Assembly: GCA_017629615.1 (NCBI GenBank)
Contig: JAGBWT010000059.1
Span: 1-9,519 of the forward strand
Source of the DNA: Alistipes sp.
GTDB lineage: Bacteria > Bacteroidota > Bacteroidia > Bacteroidales > Rikenellaceae
Direction of reading: 5' to 3'
DNA: 9,519 nt
The number at the start of each line of letters is the position of its first letter. Within the stretch, counting starts at the first letter, position 1. Under the pieces are notes generated by a model. That model made no database searches, was not told where the DNA came from, and was given only the letters and a program-made list of their open reading frames with translations. The position numbers were made by a program, and so were the translations under genes. Shown here in pieces: positions 1 to 6,169 of the stretch.

Positions 1-475
1 ATCCTGCGCGATTGTTTTGTACCGACATCTCGGCGTGATTCGTAATCAATGATGCAACGAATGGCCCTATCTCTTCGGTGTTTGACGATGCAAAGTCCTC
101 TTCGGTAAGTACGCTCTCATCGAGAATTGCAATTACGGGGGTTATACGAGCATCGGCCGATAATACAGCAGAGCCTTGTCCCTCTTCAAATTCAACGATG
201 TACAACAAATCAGAAGGTAGTGTCTTGCCCGAACGGGTTCTTGCACCTTTTAGTTGTTTGATGCTTTTGACCGTTCGGGGAGATTGTCCTGAACGTGTCT
301 TCTCACCATCAATAAGACGCAAATCTCCATACAAATAGGTTAAGGCCTGCTCTTTGGAGATTTTGAGATTTGCAGTTGTTTTAGGGACAATTTCAATCTC
401 TTCGTGCTGTGTTGCACAGGCTACGAAGATAGCCATGATAGACATTGCTATCACATACTTAATACATCGTTTCAT
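1..475 (-). CDS. Lipoprotein with C10 (streptopain-like) peptidase propeptide-type N-terminus, partial
   Basis: The reading frame is open from the ATG at 475 to the left edge, giving 158 codons with the C-terminus missing. Residues 1-20 look like a lipoprotein signal: Lys/Arg at positions 2-3, a hydrophobic core, then FVAC with Cys20 as the likely lipidated residue. The Phe at -3 is not ideal for a lipobox. Residues 37-50 (starting NLKISKEQAL) and 89-118 (LLYIVEFEEGQGSAVLSADA followed by RITPVIAI) match the pattern of Spi_N/C10 propeptides of Bacteroides streptopain-like cysteine proteases, where a short propeptide ends in a GxGxxxxSADxRxxPVLA-like stretch. The catalytic Cys/His domain would lie outside the window, so this could equally be a stand-alone propeptide-like inhibitor or another lipoprotein sharing the domain. 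A TRSG tetrapeptide occurs twice (60-63, 80-83). The predicted location is the cell envelope or surface. Family assignment rests on motif recognition only. Confidence 0.72.
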   Translation of the reverse strand, partial: MKRCIKYVIAMSIMAIFVACATQHEEIEIVPKTTANLKISKEQALTYLYGDLRLIDGEKTRSGQSPRTVKSIKQLKGARTRSGKTLPSDLLYIVEFEEGQGSAVLSADARITPVIAILDESVLTEEDFASSNTEEIGPFVASLITNHAEMSVQNNRAG

Positions 476-541
476 AACCTTTATTTTTTAGATGTTAGAC
501 TAATAATTTTGGAGATTGTATCACGCGCATAGACAACGATA

Positions 542-569
542 TTTTACCCTCGTTTGCAAGATGGTAAAA
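542..569. repeat. 7-bp inverted repeat in the leader of the C10-like gene
   Basis: TTTTACC at 542-548 and GGTAAAA at 563-569 are perfect reverse complements separated by 14 bases. The proximal promoter candidate overlaps the right arm. It could be an operator, or a 5'-leader hairpin if transcription starts near 600. The arms are AT-rich, so chance cannot be excluded. Confidence 0.4.
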
Positions 570-614
570 ATAAACGAAAAATGCAAGCGATTTCATAAAA
601 AACCACCAAATTTA
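557..614 (-). promoter_or_regulatory. Candidate promoters for the C10-like lipoprotein gene
   Basis: Two weak candidates lie upstream of the ATG at 475, read on the minus strand. The distal one is a perfect Bacteroidota -7 box, TAAATTTG (607-614), but no TTTG-like -33 box sits 19-23 bases upstream; it would give a leader of about 125 bases. The proximal one is CCATCTTG (557-564), preceded by TTG (584-586) at a spacing of 19; the -33/-7 geometry is right but the TA of the -7 box is lost. The sequence alone does not decide between them. Confidence 0.35.
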
Positions 615-642
615 GACTATATTTAATATAATTATTCGGAAT

Positions 643-763
643 ATAATTTCGTGTTGTAGTTTTTCAGCCCTCCCTAACTTCGGGGGACAATAGGTAGTGG
701 CTTTCAACTGAAAGCCGGTGAGGCCTGGCGATTTGGACCTGTTACAACATATTTCGAAATTAT
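643..763. repeat. Nested inverted-repeat structure (repeat element or 3'-UTR RNA fold)
   Basis: The outer arms are ATAATTTCG (643-651) plus TGTTGTA (652-658) on the left, and TACAACA (743-749) plus CGAAATTAT (755-763) on the right, with five extra bases (750-754) on the right side. A second perfect hairpin, GGCTTTCA-AC-TGAAAGCC (699-716), sits inside, and a TCCC/GGGA pair around 671-686 could form another small stem. The right arm overlaps the methyltransferase stop codon (760-762), where ATTTCGAAAT (751-760) and CGAAAT-T-ATTTCG (755-767) are also palindromic. The interior is G/C-richer than the AT-rich sequence to its left. The layout fits a small intergenic repeat (MITE-like) or a structured 3' end or terminator region of the cvfB-methyltransferase transcript. 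No U-tract follows the inner hairpin on either strand, so a classic intrinsic terminator is not evident. The rest of the 476-759 gap holds only the promoter candidates and the 542-569 repeat. Confidence 0.55.
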
Positions 764-1521
764 TTCGTTGCAACAAACAACAAGTCAAAACATTCGGGCA
801 AGTACGGCTCAACCGAGTAGTCGCTCATCGCGATAGAGGTTGTAAGTTCGGTATTCTGTTTCAATAGGCGGCGGCGATTGATGCGGTTAAGCACATCGTA
901 TGGCATTTGCAGCAACCATCGAGGCAGACGATGTTGCAGGTCGAGCAGGTCAAATCGAGTAATGCGCTCGACGCTGCGACGATTCTTCTCGTAGTACTCC
1001 ATCACACGCTCATTGCCGACGACACCAAATGCCTCGACCGACGAAAACTCACATTCGAGCAGACTGCGTAACTCATCGGCATTATACTCGCGAACGTGCC
1101 ACGGATTACGCGTAAGCGAAGCCGGAGCATTGGGCGTTGAGACGATAAACTTTCCACCCGGGCGCAGAACACGTGCAACCTCACGCACAAAGTCGAAATC
1201 GCGTTTGATATGCTCGATAACCTGGAACGAAACGACATAGTCGAACCTATTGCTCTCAAAACCGATAGGCGGCACCATCATCTCGTAATACTCAACATTG
1301 GAGAATTGGCGAAAATCGTCGACACGAAACTTATCGACCGTGATAAACTTATCGGCACACGGAGCCAAAATCTCGACACCATAGCCCGTACCCGTACCAA
1401 TCTCCAACACATCACCCCCAATAATCGAGGCCGCGTGGTGATAGGCCAACAGCGAACGTTGGAATACAAAGTTATCGGAAGCCTCCCGCGAAACGCGCTC
1501 GGCCGTAGTTATCTGTGCCAT
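760..1521 (-). CDS. Class I SAM-dependent methyltransferase
   Basis: This 253-residue cytoplasmic protein has the ordered motifs of a Rossmann-fold methyltransferase of the Methyltransf_11/UbiE-UbiG type. Motif I is VLEIGTGTGYG (residues 38-48) and binds S-adenosylmethionine. An acidic strand end, TVDKF (61-65), would contact the ribose. FDYVVSFQVIEHI (93-105) is the motif IV region, and LRPGGKFIVSTPN (119-131) is the post-core turn and strand. NPWHVREYNADEL (139-151) is common in methyltransferases acting on small molecules or glycan lipids, but the substrate cannot be read from the sequence. The C-terminal third (about 175-235) is basic and probably helical. The start ATG overlaps the stop codon of the upstream CvfB-like gene by one base (TAATG), so it is probably translationally coupled and shares that gene's promoter. 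No Shine-Dalgarno sequence is visible. The stop codon lies in the right arm of the 643-763 inverted repeat. Confidence 0.9.
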   Translation of the reverse strand: MAQITTAERVSREASDNFVFQRSLLAYHHAASIIGGDVLEIGTGTGYGVEILAPCADKFITVDKFRVDDFRQFSNVEYYEMMVPPIGFESNRFDYVVSFQVIEHIKRDFDFVREVARVLRPGGKFIVSTPNAPASLTRNPWHVREYNADELRSLLECEFSSVEAFGVVGNERVMEYYEKNRRSVERITRFDLLDLQHRLPRWLLQMPYDVLNRINRRRLLKQNTELTTSIAMSDYSVEPYLPECFDLLFVATK

Positions 1522-2357
1522 TATTTTACGATTTTTACACCCTCCGCATCGGTCGTTACGCGATTGTGGCTGAGCAACACGCCAAGCGAGCGCTTAAAAA
1601 GTTTCTTACTCATTCCGAGCGTACGTTGCACCTCTTCGGGTGCGCTTGCATCGTTCAACGGTAGAGAACCTCCCGCAGCCACGATTGCCTCGTAGAGAGT
1701 CTCGGCAGAGTCCTTGACCTGCGCATAGCCCTGACGCTGCAACGACAAGTCGATGCGACGCTCATCGGTCACACGGACTACATAGGCACGACAGCGCTCA
1801 CCCAATGCGAGTGGGCGGAAAATCTGGTTTTTGTAGAGCATACCCCAGTGGCGATTCTCGACAACCACACGATAGCCAATAGGACTCTCCGACACGACCA
1901 ACGCATCGACCTCCTGACGAGGGCCGACAGTCACAATATCGTCGTTATTGACCACCGCACGCAATTTGTTCGAGGCCACACAACGACCCGTAACCTCATC
2001 AACATAGAGATATACCGGATAGCTATTACCAATTACTATACCACCCTGCTGATTGCGGTTGGGGAGAAACAAGTCTTTACCGGAAACGCCCCAATCGAGG
2101 AACGCTCCGTGAATATTCTTATCGACAACTTTGAGCCAGGCAACCTTACCCGCCGTAATCAGCGGCGTTTCGGTTGTAGCAACAATTCTATCCTCCGAGT
2201 CGTGGTACACAAATACCGACACCTCGTCGCCCACCTTCTGCGACAACGACACATAGCGGTTGGGCAAAAGCACCTCGTTCTGTTCGTCATCAACAAGATA
2301 GAGTCCGTAATCGGAGACTCTACCGACCTGCAATGTTTGAATTTCTCCTACCTTCAT
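1521..2357 (-). CDS. cvfB: CvfB/YitL-type S1-domain RNA-binding protein
   Basis: The 278-residue product matches the CvfB family in length and domain order. There is an S1-like domain at about 1-62 (MKVGEIQTLQVGRVSDYGLY onward), a second at about 67-132 (GAFLDWGVSGKDLFLP at 84-99 is a hallmark), a third at about 148-208 ending RRIDLSLQ, and a C-terminal winged-helix region at about 216-277 (GMSKKLFKRSLGVLL at 248-262). Family members bind RNA; Staphylococcus CvfB influences virulence-gene expression, while the role in Bacteroidota is not well defined. The frame stays open to an ATG at 2426, but the start at 2357 is preferred. The family N-terminus aligns there, and a perfect -7 box at 2376-2383 lies inside the longer version, so the transcript would start downstream of 2426. 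It is the first gene of an operon with the methyltransferase, which it overlaps by one base. Confidence 0.88.
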   Translation of the reverse strand: MKVGEIQTLQVGRVSDYGLYLVDDEQNEVLLPNRYVSLSQKVGDEVSVFVYHDSEDRIVATTETPLITAGKVAWLKVVDKNIHGAFLDWGVSGKDLFLPNRNQQGGIVIGNSYPVYLYVDEVTGRCVASNKLRAVVNNDDIVTVGPRQEVDALVVSESPIGYRVVVENRHWGMLYKNQIFRPLALGERCRAYVVRVTDERRIDLSLQRQGYAQVKDSAETLYEAIVAAGGSLPLNDASAPEEVQRTLGMSKKLFKRSLGVLLSHNRVTTDAEGVKIVK

Positions 2358-2375
2358 CTGAACTATATTATGCGA

Positions 2376-2383
2376 CAAAGGTA
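2376..2383 (-). promoter_or_regulatory. -7 promoter box of the cvfB-methyltransferase operon
   Basis: Read on the minus strand, TACCTTTG matches the Bacteroidota sigma-factor -7 consensus TAnnTTTG exactly. It lies 18 bases upstream of the ATG at 2357, implying a leader of roughly a dozen bases. The -33 box is poor: the best match is a TTT around 2401-2403. The box also fixes the start codon choice for the CvfB-like gene. Confidence 0.65.
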
Positions 2384-2433
2384 CAAAATTCCATCGGAAT
2401 AAAGAATTTTTCGTACTCTGATGCACTCTATTG

Positions 2434-2447
2434 TTGTAAAATTACAA
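2434..2447. repeat. TTGTAA-AA-TTACAA dyad in the divergent promoter region
   Basis: Perfect 6-bp arms (2434-2439 and 2442-2447) flank two bases. The left arm supplies the TTG of the plus-strand -33 element, and the dyad also lies about 50 bases upstream of the minus-strand -7 box. This placement suits an operator shared by the two divergent units. The sequence is AT-rich, so chance is possible. Confidence 0.35.
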
Positions 2448-2464
2448 ATTTATCACTAAATTTG
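2434..2464 (+). promoter_or_regulatory. Promoter of the TSUP permease-uvrA operon
   Basis: TTG (2434-2436) is followed after 20 bases by TAAATTTG (2457-2464), a perfect TAnnTTTG -7 box. This is the standard Bacteroidota -33/-7 arrangement. The ATG at 2488 lies 23 bases further on, giving a short leader without a Shine-Dalgarno sequence. Confidence 0.65.
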
Positions 2465-2487
2465 ATAGCTAAAATGCGCACTTTTTG

Positions 2488-3279
2488 ATGGAGTTGGATT
2501 TGAACATAACGCTGATACTTGTAATTTCGGGAGTCATTGTCGGAATTATCAACACCCTTGCCGGAGGCGGTTCTGTGGTGAGTGTCACTATGTTTACAGC
2601 GCTCGGCCTGCCGATAACCATCGCCAACGGAACCAATCGTATTGCCGTATTTTTGCAGAACCTGACATCGACCATAACATTCCTACGCAAAGGTATGTTC
2701 AACCTCAAACACGGATTATTGCTCTCGATTCCGGTTATCGTGGGCAATATTGCGGGTTCGTTGGTTGCAACCCATATCGACGAGGATATTTTCCAGATAT
2801 GTTTCAGCGTGATTTTGGTCGTAATACTGCTCTACATCATCTTCGATAGTCGCATCAAAATCAAAGAGGGACACAACATCGACATCAAACCGTGGCACTA
2901 TCTACTCTTTCTCGCCATCGGTTTCTATGGTGGCTATATCTATATCGGCATCGGCTATCTGATTCTCGCCATAACCCTTTGGGCTATGCGTATGGATATT
3001 GTGACCGCTAATGCCATAAAGGGTTTTGTGATTTTTGTTGCTACGCCATTCTCGTTGGCTGTATTTATTCTCAACGACCAAATCGACTACCTGTTTGGCC
3101 TACCACACGGTGTTGGCAATATCATCGGTTCGTTCATCGCATCGCATTATATGACAAATTGGGGCAAAGGCTTCATCAAGGCCTTCACGCTGATTGTCGT
3201 TCTTATCTGCTTTGCCGACCTCGTTGGCCTGATTTCGTTGCACGACTTTTTCTACTCGATGATGAAAGTATGTTATTAA
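2488..3279 (+). CDS. TauE/SafE (TSUP, DUF81) family membrane permease
   Basis: This 263-residue integral membrane protein has the family's usual length. The first hydrophobic segment (about 7-35) contains VGIINTLAGGGSVVSV, the glycine-rich hallmark of TSUP proteins, followed by ANGTNRIAV (47-55), also typical of the first repeat. Further hydrophobic segments lie at about 76-95, 102-120, 137-167, 178-196, 203-222 and 229-250, consistent with 7-8 transmembrane helices in two halves. Family members move sulfite, sulfonates or other sulfur-containing or organic anions across the inner membrane; the substrate here is unknown. A TTG codon directly precedes the ATG at 2488 in frame and could lengthen the protein by one residue, but ATG is the more likely start. 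uvrA begins 13 bases after the stop, so the two genes are probably co-transcribed. Confidence 0.88.
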   Translation: MELDLNITLILVISGVIVGIINTLAGGGSVVSVTMFTALGLPITIANGTNRIAVFLQNLTSTITFLRKGMFNLKHGLLLSIPVIVGNIAGSLVATHIDEDIFQICFSVILVVILLYIIFDSRIKIKEGHNIDIKPWHYLLFLAIGFYGGYIYIGIGYLILAITLWAMRMDIVTANAIKGFVIFVATPFSLAVFILNDQIDYLFGLPHGVGNIIGSFIASHYMTNWGKGFIKAFTLIVVLICFADLVGLISLHDFFYSMMKVCY

Positions 3280-3280
3280 A

Positions 3281-3286
3281 AGGAGG
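3281..3286 (+). promoter_or_regulatory. Perfect Shine-Dalgarno sequence of uvrA
   Basis: AGGAGG ends six bases before the uvrA ATG. None of the other start codons in the window has a recognisable Shine-Dalgarno sequence, which is normal in Bacteroidota. It confirms the start at 3293 and suggests that uvrA is translated independently of the permease. Confidence 0.75.
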
Positions 3287-3292
3287 CAACCA

Positions 3293-6130
3293 ATGAAGCA
3301 AGACGATAAGATAATAATCGAAGGAGCGAGGGTTCACAACCTCAAAAATGTAGACCTCGAAATCCCACGCAACGCACTTGTCGTTGTAACCGGATTGTCG
3401 GGCAGTGGCAAATCATCGCTCGCCTTCGACACGATATACGCCGAGGGTCAGCGTCGCTATATGGAGACGCTATCGACCTACGCACGCCAATTCATAGGCA
3501 ATATGGAGCGCCCCGATGTCGATAAAATTTCGGGACTGTCGCCCGTTGTTGCTATCGAACAAAAGACTACCAACAAAAATCCGCGCTCGACAGTCGGCAC
3601 CGTAACAGAGATTAACGACTTCCTGCGTCTGCTCTTTGCTCGTGCAAGTCGCGCCTATTCGCCCGTAACAGGCGAGCCGATGACACACTACACCGACGAG
3701 CAGATTTGCGACCTTATAATCGAGAGTTTCGGTGGCGAAAAGATTGCTCTGCTTGCCCCCGTCGTAAAGGAGCGTAAGGGCCACTATCGCGACCTCTTCG
3801 AATCATTATCGAAACGAGGTTATCTCTACGCACGCATCGACGGCGAAATCAGAGAGTTCAAGGCAGGCGAGCGACTCGACCGTTATAAGACCCACTCCAT
3901 CGAGCTTGTCATCGACCGTATGCGAGCAGGCGAGGAGATACGAGAGCGAATGATGCGCTCGATAGCCGATGCAATGCATCACGGCAAAGGCACAATGGCT
4001 CTGCACAACTATGCCGACGGCTCAATTCGCTACTACTCGCGCCATCTGATGTGCCCTACGACAGGTGTCGCTTTCGAAGACCCCGAGCCATACACCTTCT
4101 CATTCAACTCCCCGAAAGGTGCTTGCCCACATTGTAACGGTCTTGGCCAGGAGGCTATATTCGACCTGGATAAGGTTATCCCCGATGCTCGCCTTTCGTT
4201 GCGTGACGGAGGCATCGTGCCACTTGGCAAAGGTCGAGAGAATGTACTATTTGCAACCCTCACGGCACTTGGCAAACGCTACGGCTTTATGACCGACGAC
4301 CCAATAGAGGCGATATCGAAAGAGGGATTGAATGCAATCCTCTATGGCGATGCAACGCCACTGACGGTCGATATGGCCGACTTTTCGTACCAACGAGGCG
4401 TACAATTCCGCACCTGGGAGGGTGTTGCCGAATATATCAACTCGGCAAGCGATGATGACGATGCACGCCACGGCGACAAGTGGCGCGACCAATTCATCGC
4501 CTACCGAACTTGCTCGCAATGTGGTGGTTCGCGACTAAAAGCAGAAGCATTGCAATTCAAAATCGGCGACAAGAATATTGCCGACCTCTGTGCAATGTCG
4601 ATAACCAAACTCTCGGAGTGGGTGAATAACATCGACAAGCACCTCAACCGCAAGGAGCAAATCATCGCACAAGAACTCGTCAAAGAGATTAGAGAGCGAC
4701 TCCACTTTTTGGTCGAGGTCGGTTTGGGCTATTTGTCGCTATCGCGTGCAACACGCTCGTTGTCGGGTGGCGAGAGTCAGCGTATTCGCTTGGCTACACA
4801 AATCGGCTCAAAACTCGTCAATGTCCTCTATATTCTCGACGAGCCAAGCATCGGCCTGCACCAACGCGACAACCAACGACTTATAGCAACGCTCAAAGAG
4901 TTACGCGATGCGGGCAACTCGATTATCGTTGTCGAACACGACGAGGATATGATGCGCGCCGCCGACCATATCATCGACGTTGGACCAAAGGCCGGCCGAC
5001 GTGGTGGTCACATCGTTGCAAGTGGCACGTTCGACGATATTCTCGCCTCACAAAGCATAACGGCCGACTATCTTTCGGGTCGCAAACAGATTGCCATACC
5101 CGAGCGACAGCGTAGCGGCAATGGAGAGTCATTCACCATTCGTGGCGCACGAGGCAACAACCTAAAAAATATCGACGTCGAATTTCCGCTCGGCAAATTT
5201 ATCTGCGTAACGGGCGTAAGTGGCTCCGGCAAATCGACACTCATAAACGAGACCATAGTACCAATTCTATCGCGCAAACTATATCGCTCATTGTCGCACC
5301 CATTGGAGTACGACACGATAGAGGGTATCGACGCCATCGACAAGCTCGTTGTTGTAGACCAATCACCTATTGGTCGCTCCCCTCGCAGCAACCCTGCGAC
5401 CTATTCGGGAGTCTTTGGCGATATTCGCAAACTCTTCGAGCGAACACCCGACGCACAAGCTCGTGGCTTCAAAGCGGGACGTTTCTCGTTCAACGTCAAG
5501 GGCGGTCGTTGCGAGGAGTGTAGAGGTGCAGGAGTGCAGACTATCGAGATGAATTTCCTGCCCGATGTATATGTAAAGTGTAAGGCTTGTGGTGGTAACC
5601 GCTACAACAAAGAGACGCTCGACGTACGCTACAAAGGCAAGAATATCAACGATGTGCTTAATATGACTATCAATATTGCCGTTGAGTTCTTCGAAGCGAT
5701 ACCGACAATCCACCAAAAGTTGCGAGCAATTCAGGAGGTTGGTCTTGGTTACCTCACTCTCGGTCAGCCTTGTACCACACTATCGGGCGGAGAGAGCCAG
5801 CGCATCAAGCTATCATCGGAGCTCTCAAAACGAGATACGGGTAACACAATCTACATCTTCGATGAGCCGACAACGGGTCTTCACTTCGAGGATATAAAGT
5901 GTCTGCTCGATGTTCTGAACAAATTGGTCGAGCGAGGCAATACGGTCATCGTTATCGAGCATAATTTGGACGTAATAAAGGTTGCCGACCACATTATTGA
6001 TATGGGCCCCGAAGGTGGCGAAGAGGGTGGCAACATCGTGGCGACAGGCACTCCGAGAGAGATAGCGGCCTGCAAGCGCAGTTATACAGGCCACTTTTTG
6101 CGCGAACTACTTAAACGACAAAACAAATAG
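3293..6130 (+). CDS. uvrA: Excinuclease ABC subunit A (UvrA)
   Basis: UvrA is the DNA-damage-sensing ABC ATPase of nucleotide excision repair; it dimerises, loads UvrB onto lesions and then leaves. The 945-residue protein is full length (E. coli UvrA is 940). Seen in order: Walker A GLSGSGKS (34-41, Lys40); the UvrB-interaction and insertion region (about 120-400); ABC signature LSGGESQR (490-497); Walker B ILDEPS (514-519) with its His loop VVEHD (546-550); second Walker A GVSGSGKS (641-648, Lys647); the DNA-binding zinc module Cys740, Cys743, Cys763, Cys766; second signature LSGGESQR (830-837); second Walker B IFDEPT (855-860) with VIEHN (887-891). The N-terminal zinc motif is incomplete: CPTT (254-257) stands where many homologues have CPxC, although the partner pair Cys278/Cys281 is present. 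This variant appears usual for Bacteroidota. The gene lies 13 bases after the TSUP permease gene and 39 bases before the next lipoprotein gene. Confidence 0.98.
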   Translation: MKQDDKIIIEGARVHNLKNVDLEIPRNALVVVTGLSGSGKSSLAFDTIYAEGQRRYMETLSTYARQFIGNMERPDVDKISGLSPVVAIEQKTTNKNPRSTVGTVTEINDFLRLLFARASRAYSPVTGEPMTHYTDEQICDLIIESFGGEKIALLAPVVKERKGHYRDLFESLSKRGYLYARIDGEIREFKAGERLDRYKTHSIELVIDRMRAGEEIRERMMRSIADAMHHGKGTMALHNYADGSIRYYSRHLMCPTTGVAFEDPEPYTFSFNSPKGACPHCNGLGQEAIFDLDKVIPDARLSLRDGGIVPLGKGRENVLFATLTALGKRYGFMTDDPIEAISKEGLNAILYGDATPLTVDMADFSYQRGVQFRTWEGVAEYINSASDDDDARHGDKWRDQFIAYRTCSQCGGSRLKAEALQFKIGDKNIADLCAMSITKLSEWVNNIDKHLNRKEQIIAQELVKEIRERLHFLVEVGLGYLSLSRATRSLSGGESQRIRLATQIGSKLVNVLYILDEPSIGLHQRDNQRLIATLKELRDAGNSIIVVEHDEDMMRAADHIIDVGPKAGRRGGHIVASGTFDDILASQSITADYLSGRKQIAIPERQRSGNGESFTIRGARGNNLKNIDVEFPLGKFICVTGVSGSGKSTLINETIVPILSRKLYRSLSHPLEYDTIEGIDAIDKLVVVDQSPIGRSPRSNPATYSGVFGDIRKLFERTPDAQARGFKAGRFSFNVKGGRCEECRGAGVQTIEMNFLPDVYVKCKACGGNRYNKETLDVRYKGKNINDVLNMTINIAVEFFEAIPTIHQKLRAIQEVGLGYLTLGQPCTTLSGGESQRIKLSSELSKRDTGNTIYIFDEPTTGLHFEDIKCLLDVLNKLVERGNTVIVIEHNLDVIKVADHIIDMGPEGGEEGGNIVATGTPREIAACKRSYTGHFLRELLKRQNK

Positions 6131-6169
6131 TAGCAACCGAACGAATTTGTAAGATAAACACTCAATACT

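Noticed and set aside
78..338. 86-codon plus-strand frame
   Set aside because: It is antisense to the C10-like lipoprotein frame, which has a signal peptide and recognisable propeptide motifs and stays open to the window edge.
699..716. Perfect 8-bp hairpin considered as an intrinsic terminator
   Set aside because: No U-tract follows on either strand. It is kept only as part of the nested inverted-repeat element.
612..812. 66-codon minus-strand frame rich in Cys and basic residues
   Set aside because: It overlaps the 3' end of the methyltransferase in another frame and spans the inverted-repeat element. It has no promoter or family match, and its composition follows the repeat.
1848..2402. 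184-codon plus-strand frame
   Set aside because: It lies antisense within the CvfB-like gene, has no recognisable domain, and runs over the promoter of the real gene.
6142..6149. CGAATTTG considered as a -7 box for the fusion lipoprotein gene
   Set aside because: The conserved TA is missing and no convincing -33 box lies upstream. Read-through from uvrA is as likely.
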